DNA of 10,447 bases from Bacteroidota bacterium (GTDB lineage Bacteria > Bacteroidota > Ignavibacteria > UBA10030 > UBA6906), in NCBI GenBank assembly GCA_017860555.1, contig JAGDMJ010000075.1, forward strand, positions 1 to 10,447, read 5' to 3'. The notes beneath the pieces were generated by a model. The model was not told the origin of the DNA, ran no database searches, and saw only the letters and a program-made list of their open reading frames with translations. The position numbers were made by a program, and so were the translations under genes. Shown piece by piece: positions 1 through 8,300 of this stretch; position 1 is the first letter of the stretch, and each line of letters starts with the position of its first letter.

Positions 1-1810
1 AGGCGGCTTCCGTGACCGCGCCGGCGAGCAAAGCAATTCCTCCAAGGCCGGAATACGCACGCGTGGTCTCTTCTCTTTGCAGCGAGCGCTGAAACGCCTG
101 CCGTGCTTCGTCGGGCTTCCCCGCACGGACGAGAAGCTCGCCAAGGCTGACCAGCGGAGTTGGATCAAGGGGCAGCTCTATCGCGACGACGCGATATTCC
201 CTGAACGCTTCGTTGAAGTTCCGATGCAGTGAGTAGTATGCGGCGGCTTCCATATGGGCGTCTTTCCAACTCAATCTACTTCGTGAAAGAAGCTCGACGA
301 ATTCCCCCAGCGTGTCAGTCATTGGAATGGCCGTGACTGTCGGGGGCTCGTCACGGAAAGGCCAACCAGAAGTGAGGATGGCGGTTTTTCGCGCGGCAAC
401 CATCTCATCAAGTACGGTGGCGCTCCGCTCTTCCCAGAGACGGGCATCGTTCAATGTGTCCGCCGGGTGCCACTCCCCGGCATCGCCGACGAATCCGTGG
501 GCACGAAGGATGCCCGCGTATTCTCTCGCCATCATGAAGTATCCCGAAAGATTTGGATGGAGATGTTCCACAATGAACTCATTGCCGGTCAGCGAGTCGG
601 GCGACGAAGCGGCAAAGGCCTTTTCCAGATCAGCGACGATGACCCGTGCTCCATCTGCCATCGACCTGATGGCATTGTTGATATCGCCGCTGGCCCGGAA
701 CCGAAGTTGATCAAGGTCCCGTGCCCGCACATACTCGGCGTGCGCTTCGACGGGGCGATTAAGGGTGTCCAGACACTGAGCAATCCTGAAGTGGAGGTCG
801 GCGCGGAGAGTGTCATGTCCGGTGATTCCGCGCAGCTTTGAAAGGGCGGACGAGAAATGACCGTTCAGGTAATCCGCGATGGCGTCGTTGAAGGCCACGT
901 TGAATGCGACCCGATCGGCAATCGGAGATTCGGGGTCACTCTTTGAAACAAACGGAGGTTGACGGCGGATATTCGATACCTGGGTCGAGACGATGAGAGG
1001 GACGCCCGCCCGGACGCAGATGTCCCGAAGCTCCTCGAGGTTCTCCCGGAAGACTGCAAGTCCCTCGCGGTACATCTTGCTGCCGTACGGCACGTACTGG
1101 CCTCGCGAAAGGCGCTCCATCATGGTGCCGGAAGGGAGTCCGTCGTCGCTGTTCCCGAGCAAGCCTGCAACTCCGGAAATCAGATCGCGCATCAGCAGGA
1201 CCGTGCGGAGTCGTACCAATCTGAGATACAGGCGGTTGACCCACCGCAGGCGTCCAGGCGACTCGTGCGATGCGACACCCAGGGCGCCATAGAACTCATT
1301 GTGCCCATCGTACACGATGATGCAATCGGGTTGGACCTGCGGCAGTTCCCGGGCAACGTCGGCGACCGTGTAGCTGTTCGTCGCGGTCATTCCCAGATTG
1401 ATGACCTCTATATTCTTGTTCGGGAATATCGCTGTCAGCCGGTCGCGAAGGAATGCGGAGAAAGACCCGTTGAACCAGTAGGGATAGCCGACAGTGGTGG
1501 AAGCGCCAAGGCAGAAGATCCGGTAGGTCCCGGCAGGTTTTGGATTCAGAAAGTAATGAGGCGCAGTGCCGGGGCGAAAGTCGACCTGAAAAAAATAACG
1601 TCCCTTGATCTCGGGGTTCATGACGCAATACTCTCTTCCACGAAGCGTGTGCGTGGCGAAGAGGGAGAGATTCGGGCCGTACTGAATGATTCGGAGAAAC
1701 AGTTCAAGTAGCACAAAGAGCAAGAGCGGAGTCAGGATCGTGATCAGGAAGAAGGCGCGGCGTTTCTGCAGGGAGATTTCAGGAACAGCACTTTTCTGAG
1801 GAGATTTCAA
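1..1810 (-). CDS. Membrane-anchored SGNH/GDSL hydrolase with TPR-like helices (3' end cut by window edge)
   Basis: The reading frame is open from about 1810 to the left edge (603 codons, no stop). An N-terminal membrane anchor (about residues 19-42, FFLITILTPLLLFVLLELFL) precedes an SGNH-hydrolase fold: block I LGASTTVG with candidate nucleophile Ser104, block II INLGMTATNS (137-146), block III YDGHNEFYG (167-175), and block V EHLHPN with candidate His418 (ExxH in place of the usual DxxH). Helical TPR-like sequence lies between blocks III and V (about 312-370), and further TPR-like repeats run from about 515 to the edge. The family would hydrolyse an ester, possibly on an envelope polysaccharide or lipid; the substrate cannot be read here. 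No ATG lies before the anchor, the first being at residue 64, so a TTG start at 1810 is inferred, preceded by A-rich sequence and a promoter-like element. The fold is clear; start and substrate are uncertain. Confidence 0.85.
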   Translation of the reverse strand, partial: MKSPQKSAVPEISLQKRRAFFLITILTPLLLFVLLELFLRIIQYGPNLSLFATHTLRGREYCVMNPEIKGRYFFQVDFRPGTAPHYFLNPKPAGTYRIFCLGASTTVGYPYWFNGSFSAFLRDRLTAIFPNKNIEVINLGMTATNSYTVADVARELPQVQPDCIIVYDGHNEFYGALGVASHESPGRLRWVNRLYLRLVRLRTVLLMRDLISGVAGLLGNSDDGLPSGTMMERLSRGQYVPYGSKMYREGLAVFRENLEELRDICVRAGVPLIVSTQVSNIRRQPPFVSKSDPESPIADRVAFNVAFNDAIADYLNGHFSSALSKLRGITGHDTLRADLHFRIAQCLDTLNRPVEAHAEYVRARDLDQLRFRASGDINNAIRSMADGARVIVADLEKAFAASSPDSLTGNEFIVEHLHPNLSGYFMMAREYAGILRAHGFVGDAGEWHPADTLNDARLWEERSATVLDEMVAARKTAILTSGWPFRDEPPTVTAIPMTDTLGEFVELLSRSRLSWKDAHMEAAAYYSLHRNFNEAFREYRVVAIELPLDPTPLVSLGELLVRAGKPDEARQAFQRSLQREETTRAYSGLGGIALLAGAVTEAA

Positions 1811-1848
1811 TTTCGGAGGCTCGGGGGAATCTCTTGTTGATTTTCTGG

Positions 1849-2133
1849 TTTGAAATATACAGTCTTCCCAACAAAAAGACCAACCCGGGCTGCCTGGAAG
1901 GCGCAAGCCCCACAAGAAACACCGACTGGACATCCGAGATACTTGCGCTGAGCGGCTTGCTTGATTCCCCGATTCACGAATTCAACGTCGACAAGGAGAA
2001 GCCCACCAGTCGTACACCTACCGTGTGAAGGACGTGCAAATCTGGAATTCTCATGGGGCTTGCAAGCGGGATCTATTTCTATCGCCTGGCGACCGGCCTG
2101 CTCCGGCCCGAAGGGCCCAGAGTCCTGGTCCAA
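1849..2133 (+). pseudogene. Relic of a T9SS-like C-terminal sorting domain
   Basis: In one plus-strand frame the translation contains, in the right order, fragments of the Por-secretion-type or FlgD-like C-terminal domain common in Bacteroidota and Ignavibacteria cargo proteins. These are FEIYSLPNKK (compare YSLP after the NPFNPST motif), LSGLLDSPIHEF (compare the DLLGREVATL strand), DKEKPTSRTPTV (compare DEEKPAGSYTV), and GLASGIYFYRLATG (compare GLASGVYFYRL), followed by RVLVQ. An in-frame TGA after TPTV at 2026-2028 and extra residues before GLASG break the domain, and the body of the protein is missing. I infer a dead fragment of a secreted-protein gene, its 5' part lost where the SGNH gene now begins. 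The GLASGIYFYRL segment is very characteristic; the weaker upstream parts are by-eye alignment to remembered consensus. Confidence 0.5.
1852..1883 (-). promoter_or_regulatory. Bacteroidota-type promoter for the SGNH hydrolase gene
   Basis: On the minus strand TTG (1883-1881) is followed after 21 nt by TATATTTC (1859-1852). This matches the TTG / TAnnTTTG pattern of Bacteroidota primary sigma promoters in all but the last base. Transcription would begin near 1846, leaving a leader of about 36 nt before the proposed TTG start at 1810. It was recognised by pattern only. Confidence 0.45.
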
Positions 2134-2255
2134 AGACCGGACGTGCCCTCAGGCAGGTCTGTCTGTGGAGTCACGGTGAATGGTTTTGGCTTAGCGACGG
2201 GCACGAGTTCAGCAAGATGGGGGTCACACGTCAAACGTTTCATATCTCGGGCCCC

Positions 2256-2285
2256 TTGATTTTCATTTTGATTCTGGTATCTTTG
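2256..2285 (+). promoter_or_regulatory. Bacteroidota-type promoter for the GH13 gene
   Basis: TTG (2256-2258), a 19-nt spacer and TATCTTTG (2278-2285) give an exact match to the TAnnTTTG -7 box with a suitably placed -33 TTG. Transcription should start near 2292, inside the palindrome that begins at 2286. The next plus-strand gene starts at 2544, which gives a leader of about 250 nt. Confidence 0.65.
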
Positions 2286-2299
2286 TGGAAGCGCTTCCA
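2286..2299. promoter_or_regulatory. LacI-family-like operator palindrome
   Basis: TGGAAGCGCTTCCA is a perfect 14-bp palindrome centred on CG, the architecture of LacI/GalR-family operators (CcpA cre-like sites and CelR-like sites are relatives). It abuts the -7 box and covers the predicted transcription start, so a bound repressor would block initiation. No regulator gene lies in this window. The downstream GH13 gene suggests a response to a maltodextrin or other sugar, which is inference from context. Confidence 0.7.
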
Positions 2300-2543
2300 A
2301 GACGCTTTTTTGGCCCTCTCACGCTCACCTGATTTATGACAACGATGAAAAGAGCTTCCGCTCTGCTCACATCTCGCGAGTGGAATCTACATTTACCGCT
2401 TGAGGGTGAGGGAATCTGATAAGTCACGCACGATGCTCTTGCATTCGCGGCTCGAGCGGGCGCGAAGCTCACTGCACGCGAGTTCCAGCCCATCAGTCAG
2501 CGTCGCCGGTTATTGTCGAAGACACATTCGGGAAGTAACAACC
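2292..2543 (+). other. Long 5' leader of the GH13 gene
   Basis: About 250 nt separate the predicted transcription start from the ATG at 2544. The leader holds a small hairpin (AGAGC-TTCC-GCTCT, 2351-2364), an 8-bp palindrome CTCGCGAG (2373-2380), and a possible 24-codon frame from ATG 2345 to TGA 2417-2419 with no convincing ribosome binding site. The GH13 frame itself stays open upstream to TTG 2400. I see no known riboswitch. Confidence 0.4.
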
Positions 2544-4484
2544 ATGAAACGATCCAAGACGCCGCGCGCTCTCGACGTGGTCGCGCAAGCTCTTGCTGCG
2601 AAACACAAGGAAACCATCCGGAAGAAATTCAGCTACTACGTTCCCTCGGTTTGGACCTCCGAATCGAAGACAGCGAAAGCGGTCAAGGTGAACCCGTATG
2701 AGTTCTACCTGAACGCGATCCGGAAGGCGAGGAAGGCGAAAGCCCGTCCGCTTCCAAAAGGATCGGGAGGCGAATGGAGCAAGGATGCCATCATTTACAA
2801 TATGTTCGTCCGCACGACTGCCGCGTTTGACCATGACCAGAACGGCAGACTCGACCTGCCGGTCAACAGCCAGGGGTTCCGTGACACGGGCACGTTTCTC
2901 AAGGCGATCGCGATGCTCCCGTACATCAAGAGGCTGGGAGCCACCGCTGTTCACCTGTTGCCGATCACTTCGATCGGACACGACGGCAATAAAGGGGATC
3001 TCGGCTCACCGTATGCCATCCGCAATCCATATGAGCTGGACGAATCGTTGAGCGAACCCTCGCTTGGCCTTGACGCAAAGACCGAGTTCAAAGCCTTTGT
3101 GGAGGCGGCACACGCCATAGGGCTCCGTGTCGTGGTCGAGTTTGTGTTCCGCACCGCCGCCAAGGACGGCGACTGGGTGAAGGAGCACCCTGAATGGTTC
3201 TACTGGATCAAGGACAGTATCCTGGCTCGCGATTCCGCGCACACGGATGAATCACGGTACGGTTCCCCGCTCTTCACAAAGGATGAACTGGGACGGATCC
3301 ACCATGACGTGAACTCGGGAAGATTTGACTACCTGGTGCCGCCTCATCCGGAATTCAGAGCGTTCTTTACGCAGCCACCCCGCCCGGAAAATGTCGCCAG
3401 GGAAGGGATGCGTTACATTGGAGTGCTGGATGACGGGACACGCGTCAGAATCCCGGGAGCCTTTGCGGATTGGCCGCCGGATGACAACCAGCCGCCGTGG
3501 AACGATGTCACCTACTTGCGGATGTATACCAACCCCGACTTCAACTACATCGCCTACAACACGATCCGCATGTACGATTCGCGGTTGACGCAGCCGCAGT
3601 TTATCAATCGCCCCCTGTGGGACCGGATCATCGGCATCGTTCCCTACTACCAGCGCGAGTTTCACATCGATGGCGTCATGATCGACATGGGACATGCGTT
3701 GCCGAAAGAACTCAAGGCGGAGATGGTGCGGACGGCGCGCGGCATCGACCCCGACTTCGCATTCTGGGATGAGAATTTCGCCATTGAGTGGAGGGGCAGG
3801 GAAGAGGGGTACAACGCGGTCATGGGTTATCTCTGGCACATTCAACATGAATTGAATTACATGAAAGAGTTCACCGGGCGTCTTTCCCATGAGACGTTGC
3901 CCCTGCCGTTCTTCGCGACCTCGGAGAACCACAACACGCCGCGTGCGGCTGCCCGGAAGGGGGGGCTGACGTATTCCCGATGGACCCTTGTGACCAACGC
4001 ATTCCTCCCGGCGGTTCTCTTTCTTCACTCGGGCTTCGAGCTCGGGGAACAGTTTCCGATCAATACCGGGCTCGATTTCACTGCCGAAGACCAGCGGAGG
4101 ATGCCTTCCGGAAAGCTCCCTCTCTTCAGCGCGGGTGGGTACAACTGGCTGTCGAAGGAGAGGTTCTCGAGATTCATCGGTGAGATCGTTGCGCTCCGAG
4201 AGCGCTATCACGGACTGATTACGGATGGCAGGCGGGAAACATTCGGTATCCTCAACGTCAACAACTGGAACTTCCTCGCTTATGCGCGGGTCCCGGTCGA
4301 TTCAGGAAAGCGGCTGGCAATCGTAACGAACGCGAACATGACCGGGACGGAGCAGGGTTCCGTCCAACTTGACACTTCCCGGAAGCAGGTAGCGGATCTC
4401 CTTTCCGGGAGGCGCTTGCTGGTCAGGGAGGGGCTTGTGCAGGTCTCGTTGAAACCGGGGCAGTGCCTGGTATTCGAGTACTGA
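2544..4484 (+). CDS. GH13 maltosyltransferase-like protein with altered active site
   Basis: The 646-residue product lacks a signal peptide and should be cytoplasmic. From memory its closest characterised relative is the Thermotoga maltosyltransferase, an alpha-glucan-remodelling GH13 enzyme that moves maltosyl units. Shared blocks include TTAAFDHDQN, EFKAFVEAAH, EHPEWFYWIK, PPWNDVTYLRMY and DMGHALPKEL. The barrel spans about 78-560, with a small C-terminal beta domain to 646. The nucleophile Asp381 (MIDMGHA) and acid/base Glu410 (FWDENF) are present. However, region II has Met379 where GH13 has a nearly invariant Arg, region IV reads ENHNTPR with Asn464 where a transition-state Asp is expected, and region I has Glu199 for Asp. 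The start is ATG 2544 with GGGAAG upstream; the open frame back to 2400 has no family counterpart. The gene is monocistronic and convergent with the SDR gene. Family is firm; activity is uncertain. Confidence 0.88.
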   Translation: MKRSKTPRALDVVAQALAAKHKETIRKKFSYYVPSVWTSESKTAKAVKVNPYEFYLNAIRKARKAKARPLPKGSGGEWSKDAIIYNMFVRTTAAFDHDQNGRLDLPVNSQGFRDTGTFLKAIAMLPYIKRLGATAVHLLPITSIGHDGNKGDLGSPYAIRNPYELDESLSEPSLGLDAKTEFKAFVEAAHAIGLRVVVEFVFRTAAKDGDWVKEHPEWFYWIKDSILARDSAHTDESRYGSPLFTKDELGRIHHDVNSGRFDYLVPPHPEFRAFFTQPPRPENVAREGMRYIGVLDDGTRVRIPGAFADWPPDDNQPPWNDVTYLRMYTNPDFNYIAYNTIRMYDSRLTQPQFINRPLWDRIIGIVPYYQREFHIDGVMIDMGHALPKELKAEMVRTARGIDPDFAFWDENFAIEWRGREEGYNAVMGYLWHIQHELNYMKEFTGRLSHETLPLPFFATSENHNTPRAAARKGGLTYSRWTLVTNAFLPAVLFLHSGFELGEQFPINTGLDFTAEDQRRMPSGKLPLFSAGGYNWLSKERFSRFIGEIVALRERYHGLITDGRRETFGILNVNNWNFLAYARVPVDSGKRLAIVTNANMTGTEQGSVQLDTSRKQVADLLSGRRLLVREGLVQVSLKPGQCLVFEY

Positions 4485-4501
4485 TCGTTTTGGGACTCGA
4501 A
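4473..4501. terminator. Inverted repeat between convergent genes
   Basis: TTCGAGT (4473-4479) and ACTCGAA (4495-4501) form a perfect 7-bp stem with a 15-nt loop that contains the GH13 stop codon. It lies in the 34-nt gap between converging genes, where a bidirectional terminator would be expected, but no T-run follows on either strand. Assignment is by position only. Confidence 0.25.
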
Positions 4502-4518
4502 CCATCGGCCTCCCTTCC

Positions 4519-5316
4519 TTATATCTTTGTTCCCATCACTTCTTCCCGGTTGAATCCCTGTGCGGTAAACCCTCCATCGACTGCGACACATTGCCCCGTG
4601 ATGTACCCTGCGCCCGGCATGCAGAGAAATGCCGCCAATGCCGCAACCTCCTCCGGTTTGCCAATCCTCTTCAAAGGCGTTCGGGCAAGCACTGCGGACC
4701 GATAGTGCTCGTCCTTGAGGACCGTCTCTGCCAGCGGGGTCATAACATACCAGGGTGCTATCGCATTCACGCGGATGCCATCCTTTGCCCACTCGGCAGC
4801 CAGGTATTTGGTCAGTTGGATCACCGCGGCCTTGGACATGGCATAGGGAGCCCCCGTGCCAAGCGCAGTCAATCCCCCGACTGAGACGATGTTCACAATG
4901 GAGCCCGAACCTGACGCCTTCAACTGAGGATGCAAGCGCCGGCTGAGCTCGAACGCGGGCGTCATGTTCGTGTCGAGCAGGAATTGAAACTCCTCGCGTG
5001 AGTAGCGCAGCGACTCTTTTCGGATGTTCGTGCCCGCATTATTGACCAGAATGTCCAGCCGGCTCTCTTCCCCTTGCATGGCTTCCACGATCCTGTCTAT
5101 TCCAGAGGGTGTGCTGACATCGGCAACGATCCCGTTGAGGCCCGGCGAATGGCCGCTCCAGTCCTTGAGGAGGGCGTTGACGTCAGGCCCGGTCCGTGCC
5201 ACGACCGTGACCTCCGCACCGAGCGCGAGGAATTCTTCCGCGATCGCCCACCCGATCCCTTTTGATCCACCGGTGATGAGCGCGTGCTTTCCTTCAAGTG
5301 TCCAGCCGTTCTTCAT
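4519..5316 (-). CDS. SDR-family oxidoreductase, tropinone-reductase-like
   Basis: This 265-residue classical short-chain dehydrogenase/reductase should use NAD(P)(H) to interconvert a carbonyl and an alcohol. It has the cofactor motif TGGSKGIG (15-22), NNAG (92-95), and the catalytic tetrad Asn117, Ser145, Tyr158, Lys162 (YAMSK). The segments NNAGTNIRK, TGAPYAMSKAA, VNAIAPWYVMTPL and the C-terminal CMPGAGYITGQ/VDGGFT resemble bacterial homologues labelled tropinone reductase; in bacteria that label rarely reflects the true substrate. There is no signal peptide, so it is cytoplasmic. ATG 5316 lies 6 nt after the debrancher stop, and it is the last gene of the minus-strand cluster. Its link to glucan metabolism is positional only. 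Family is certain; substrate is unknown. Confidence 0.93.
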   Translation of the reverse strand: MKNGWTLEGKHALITGGSKGIGWAIAEEFLALGAEVTVVARTGPDVNALLKDWSGHSPGLNGIVADVSTPSGIDRIVEAMQGEESRLDILVNNAGTNIRKESLRYSREEFQFLLDTNMTPAFELSRRLHPQLKASGSGSIVNIVSVGGLTALGTGAPYAMSKAAVIQLTKYLAAEWAKDGIRVNAIAPWYVMTPLAETVLKDEHYRSAVLARTPLKRIGKPEEVAALAAFLCMPGAGYITGQCVAVDGGFTAQGFNREEVMGTKI

Positions 5317-5322
5317 GTCGGT

Positions 5323-8300
5323 CTATTTCCCAGGTCTGACATGGACTGTTAGTACATCGTAAACATTGGGTTCATCGGGATTCCTTCTTCCGCCTCCGTT
5401 CCACGCCCCCGGTTCAGGATTGACAGTCCTGAATTCCCCCAGGCCCGAGCCTCCATGATCGTCCTGAGCCCCGGCAAGGATGGTAAAGGTCCAGCCAGGT
5501 TTGGGACGGCCAAGATAGGAGAGAGGAAGCGCGAAGTTGATCGTCCTGGCATACGCGTTGCCCAGTGGATTGGCTTCATCCCCCGGAAGAGGGGTATAGG
5601 CGACGATCACTTTTCCCGCCGTATCTTCCAACTGCACTCCTCCGCCGATCAGCAACAGCTTCTCATAGGCGAATCGTGGATCCAGGGCGTACTGCGCGTT
5701 GTGAGGTATCTGGAGCCTGCCGGAGCCGATCGTGCTGTCTTCGCTGATGGCAATTGCCACAAAGGTCAATTGAAACCCGTATTCCGGATGCCAGCCCGGG
5801 TCGGACAGTGCCTTGAACGTCAGAGAGAAATAGACATTCGCGGAGTCCGCCCGGAGATCAAAATGGGCGACATCGAAAGAACCAGGGACGAAACTGGTGT
5901 TGAGCGGGTAGCTATACATCCCGGTGCCCCGGTCATCGTCGATGGTATCGGCAACGTCGGCGAGGAGTGTTGCCCGATGATTCTGCTCTTTGATCCTGGC
6001 ATTCGACAGGAGGGGATACTCCGGCCCTCTCATGGCCCGAAGCCCGGGACGAATCGCCGGCCCGAGGAATTCGTAGGGCCGGGGGAGAGGACTCAGTTGA
6101 GGCAGCGACACGCGAGTGCTCGTGTGAGGGATAGGTTCGTTGTTGGCCAGAACGGAGATCCGGTTTCCCTGAACCCAGGCCTCCACCAACGAATGCGGGG
6201 GAATCTGGAACCGCGATCGCAGGAGGTTTCCCGTGGGAGTGGCAAGCTCGATCAGCGCATCGATGTTGTCTTCCTGCGACTGCCAGTCAATGAGCGCCAT
6301 CGTGGTGATGGAATCGCTTTGAAGCTTGAGTTGAACAGGCTTCCCCGCGACGTTGAGGCGGGCCTGTATGGCATCAACCGATGGCGGCAGATGAGGGCGG
6401 AGCGTGAGCAGGTTCCTGAGCCTGTCCACGCGCACGCCGAGGTAGTCGTCGTAGAAATTGCGAACGAACTCCGCCAGGCTCCAGGCCTGCGAGAACGTTC
6501 CCGACAATCGGGGTTCTTCCTCACCCGGGTGGGGGACGGCATCCATGAGCTCCGAAAGGGTGCCCACGGCCCCCCGGTCAAGGATCCGGTGCACGCTATT
6601 CTCGGTCAGCATGGCGGCAATATCGTGCCGCCCGAACGTGCAAAGTTCCGAAATCAACGGGCCCTGCAACCAGGTCCAGACGGTGCCGTTGTGGTACGCA
6701 GCGTCTTTCGGGTAATACGGCTCATGGTGGTGGAATGGATGGAAGTTCGGATCGTCCTGTGAGAGCGATGCCACCCCATGGGCATAGGTCAGCCGGTTGA
6801 GAACCGTGCGCACGACATTCGCCCGCGTGTACTCATCCAGGACGGGTGCCAGAAATATCTGATTTGGCCGAACCGTCGTATCCTGTGTGCCGTCCTCTTG
6901 CAGCCTGTCAACGACCTGGTTGTTCGGCCCGGTGAGGAACATGCGGATGAATTGCCTCTTGCAGTCGAGACGGATGCGGTCCCAAATGTCAGCATCGATG
7001 TCTTCGCCGACCCGGCGTGCAAACCACGCTGACGCGCCCAACTGCTGAAGCCAGAGTGCCTCGATATCGTTGGCGCGGTTCCCCCGGGGACTCCACGGAC
7101 CGCCGGAACCCACCGCGTCCATCCAGGTCTCGGCATCTCCGTGTGTGAGGAAGGAGAGAGAGTCTCTGTGTTGCAGTAGTGAACCGATCATCGCACGGCG
7201 TACGACGGGGTAGACTTCGCGAATGAACGCAGTGTCGCCCGATCGTTCCGCATATTCGCGGGCCATGAGGACAAACCGGGGTGTGCCGTCAGCTGTATTA
7301 TAGATCGTTTCCGTCGGGGCGATCAGGTTGGGGATACGCCCATAGTTCGGCGAGCGTGGATCCTCTTCCTGAAACGCTCCGAAGGAAAGAAGAATGTTCC
7401 TGGCCTCCTCGAACCGCCCCGTGACAAGGACGGCGCCGGGCAGCGAGATAAACGTATCGCGCCCCCAGTAGTTGTTGAACCACGGGAGGCCGGCAAAGAT
7501 GCCGTGAATGCCCTGGTTCATGATCAGGGCGTCAAGCGAGAGTTTTGCCCAGGCAAGAGCCATCGTAAGACGCCGGTCGCTGGTGGCGACTTTGCTTTCC
7601 GCGAGGAGTTGCTCCATTCTTCTGCGGCGAGCGGCATTGTACCCTTTCTGTCTTCGTTCATATCCGTTTGCCAGCGCCCGAGCGTCCTCCGGCTTGTCAG
7701 CGAGCGCAAAGACGATGACCCGATGCCGTGACGCGGGCGAGGTGACGGAGAATGGAGAGTACTGATTTCGCTGCCTGGTTTCGATCCGGTCGAAGGTGAA
7801 TCCCGAACCGTGGATGGCGAGCCAGACCGGATAGTTCTCTCGCGCAGTTCGCCGCGGATGGTTCGCCCGGGCGAGCAGCATGACACCGGCCGAGTCGCGC
7901 ATGACATATTCTTCCTTCGACCGGATGTCCGTGAAAAAAGGAATGAGCTCTACCCGTGCCGGGCCGTTCTGGCAAACGACATGAACTGCAAGGAGGGCGA
8001 CGGTATCGGCCAGACGGACCTCCTCGATGATCCCGTCGGGATAGGTTCTCACCAGATAGTCCGGGTACACTGTTGTTACTGCCGACGCGCGGTCGACCGG
8101 GCGGCCATCGATGACAAGGACGTAGTCATCGAGAAATTCACGGCCTCCGGCATTGAAACCCTGCCAGCTCGTTCTGTTGGTCGCGTTGGTCTCACCGTAC
8201 AGGAACGCAGCCTGCTTGTTGGTGAATGAATATTCACGGGATTTTCCCTGTACGACGATGCCAAGCGAATCCAGAGACACTTGCCCCCACACGAGCGACC

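Larger units (their letters stand above)
1811..2255. other. Gene-poor spacer between divergent genes
   Basis: I see no intact gene on either strand here. The open frames present lack family resemblance and appear accidental, including one on the minus strand over 1807-2133. The stretch holds the minus-strand promoter near 1852-1883 and, on the plus strand, the decayed sorting-domain relic described separately. Its right boundary is the plus-strand promoter beginning at 2256. Confidence 0.6.

Noticed and set aside
959..1711. Plus-strand open frame (250 codons) opposite the SGNH gene
   Set aside because: The minus-strand frame carries all SGNH blocks and an anchor; the plus frame shows no motif.
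1807..2133. Minus-strand open frame (108 codons) just upstream of the SGNH gene
   Set aside because: It is in a different frame from the hydrolase, overlaps the promoter and the sorting-domain relic, and resembles nothing known.
3252..4211. Minus-strand open frame (319 codons) opposite the GH13 gene
   Set aside because: Antisense shadow of a well-supported gene; Arg/His-rich translation without recognisable motifs.
4480..4515. GGTTCGAGTCCC on the minus strand, like a tRNA T-loop
   Set aside because: The flanking bases do not form a T-stem, and no acceptor stem, anticodon arm or CCA end can be built, so it is not a tRNA or clear tRNA-derived attachment site.
5455..6762. Long plus-strand open frame (435 codons) opposite the debranching-type gene
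   Set aside because: It lies wholly antisense to a strongly recognised gene, has no family resemblance, and is explained by GC-rich codon use on the other strand.
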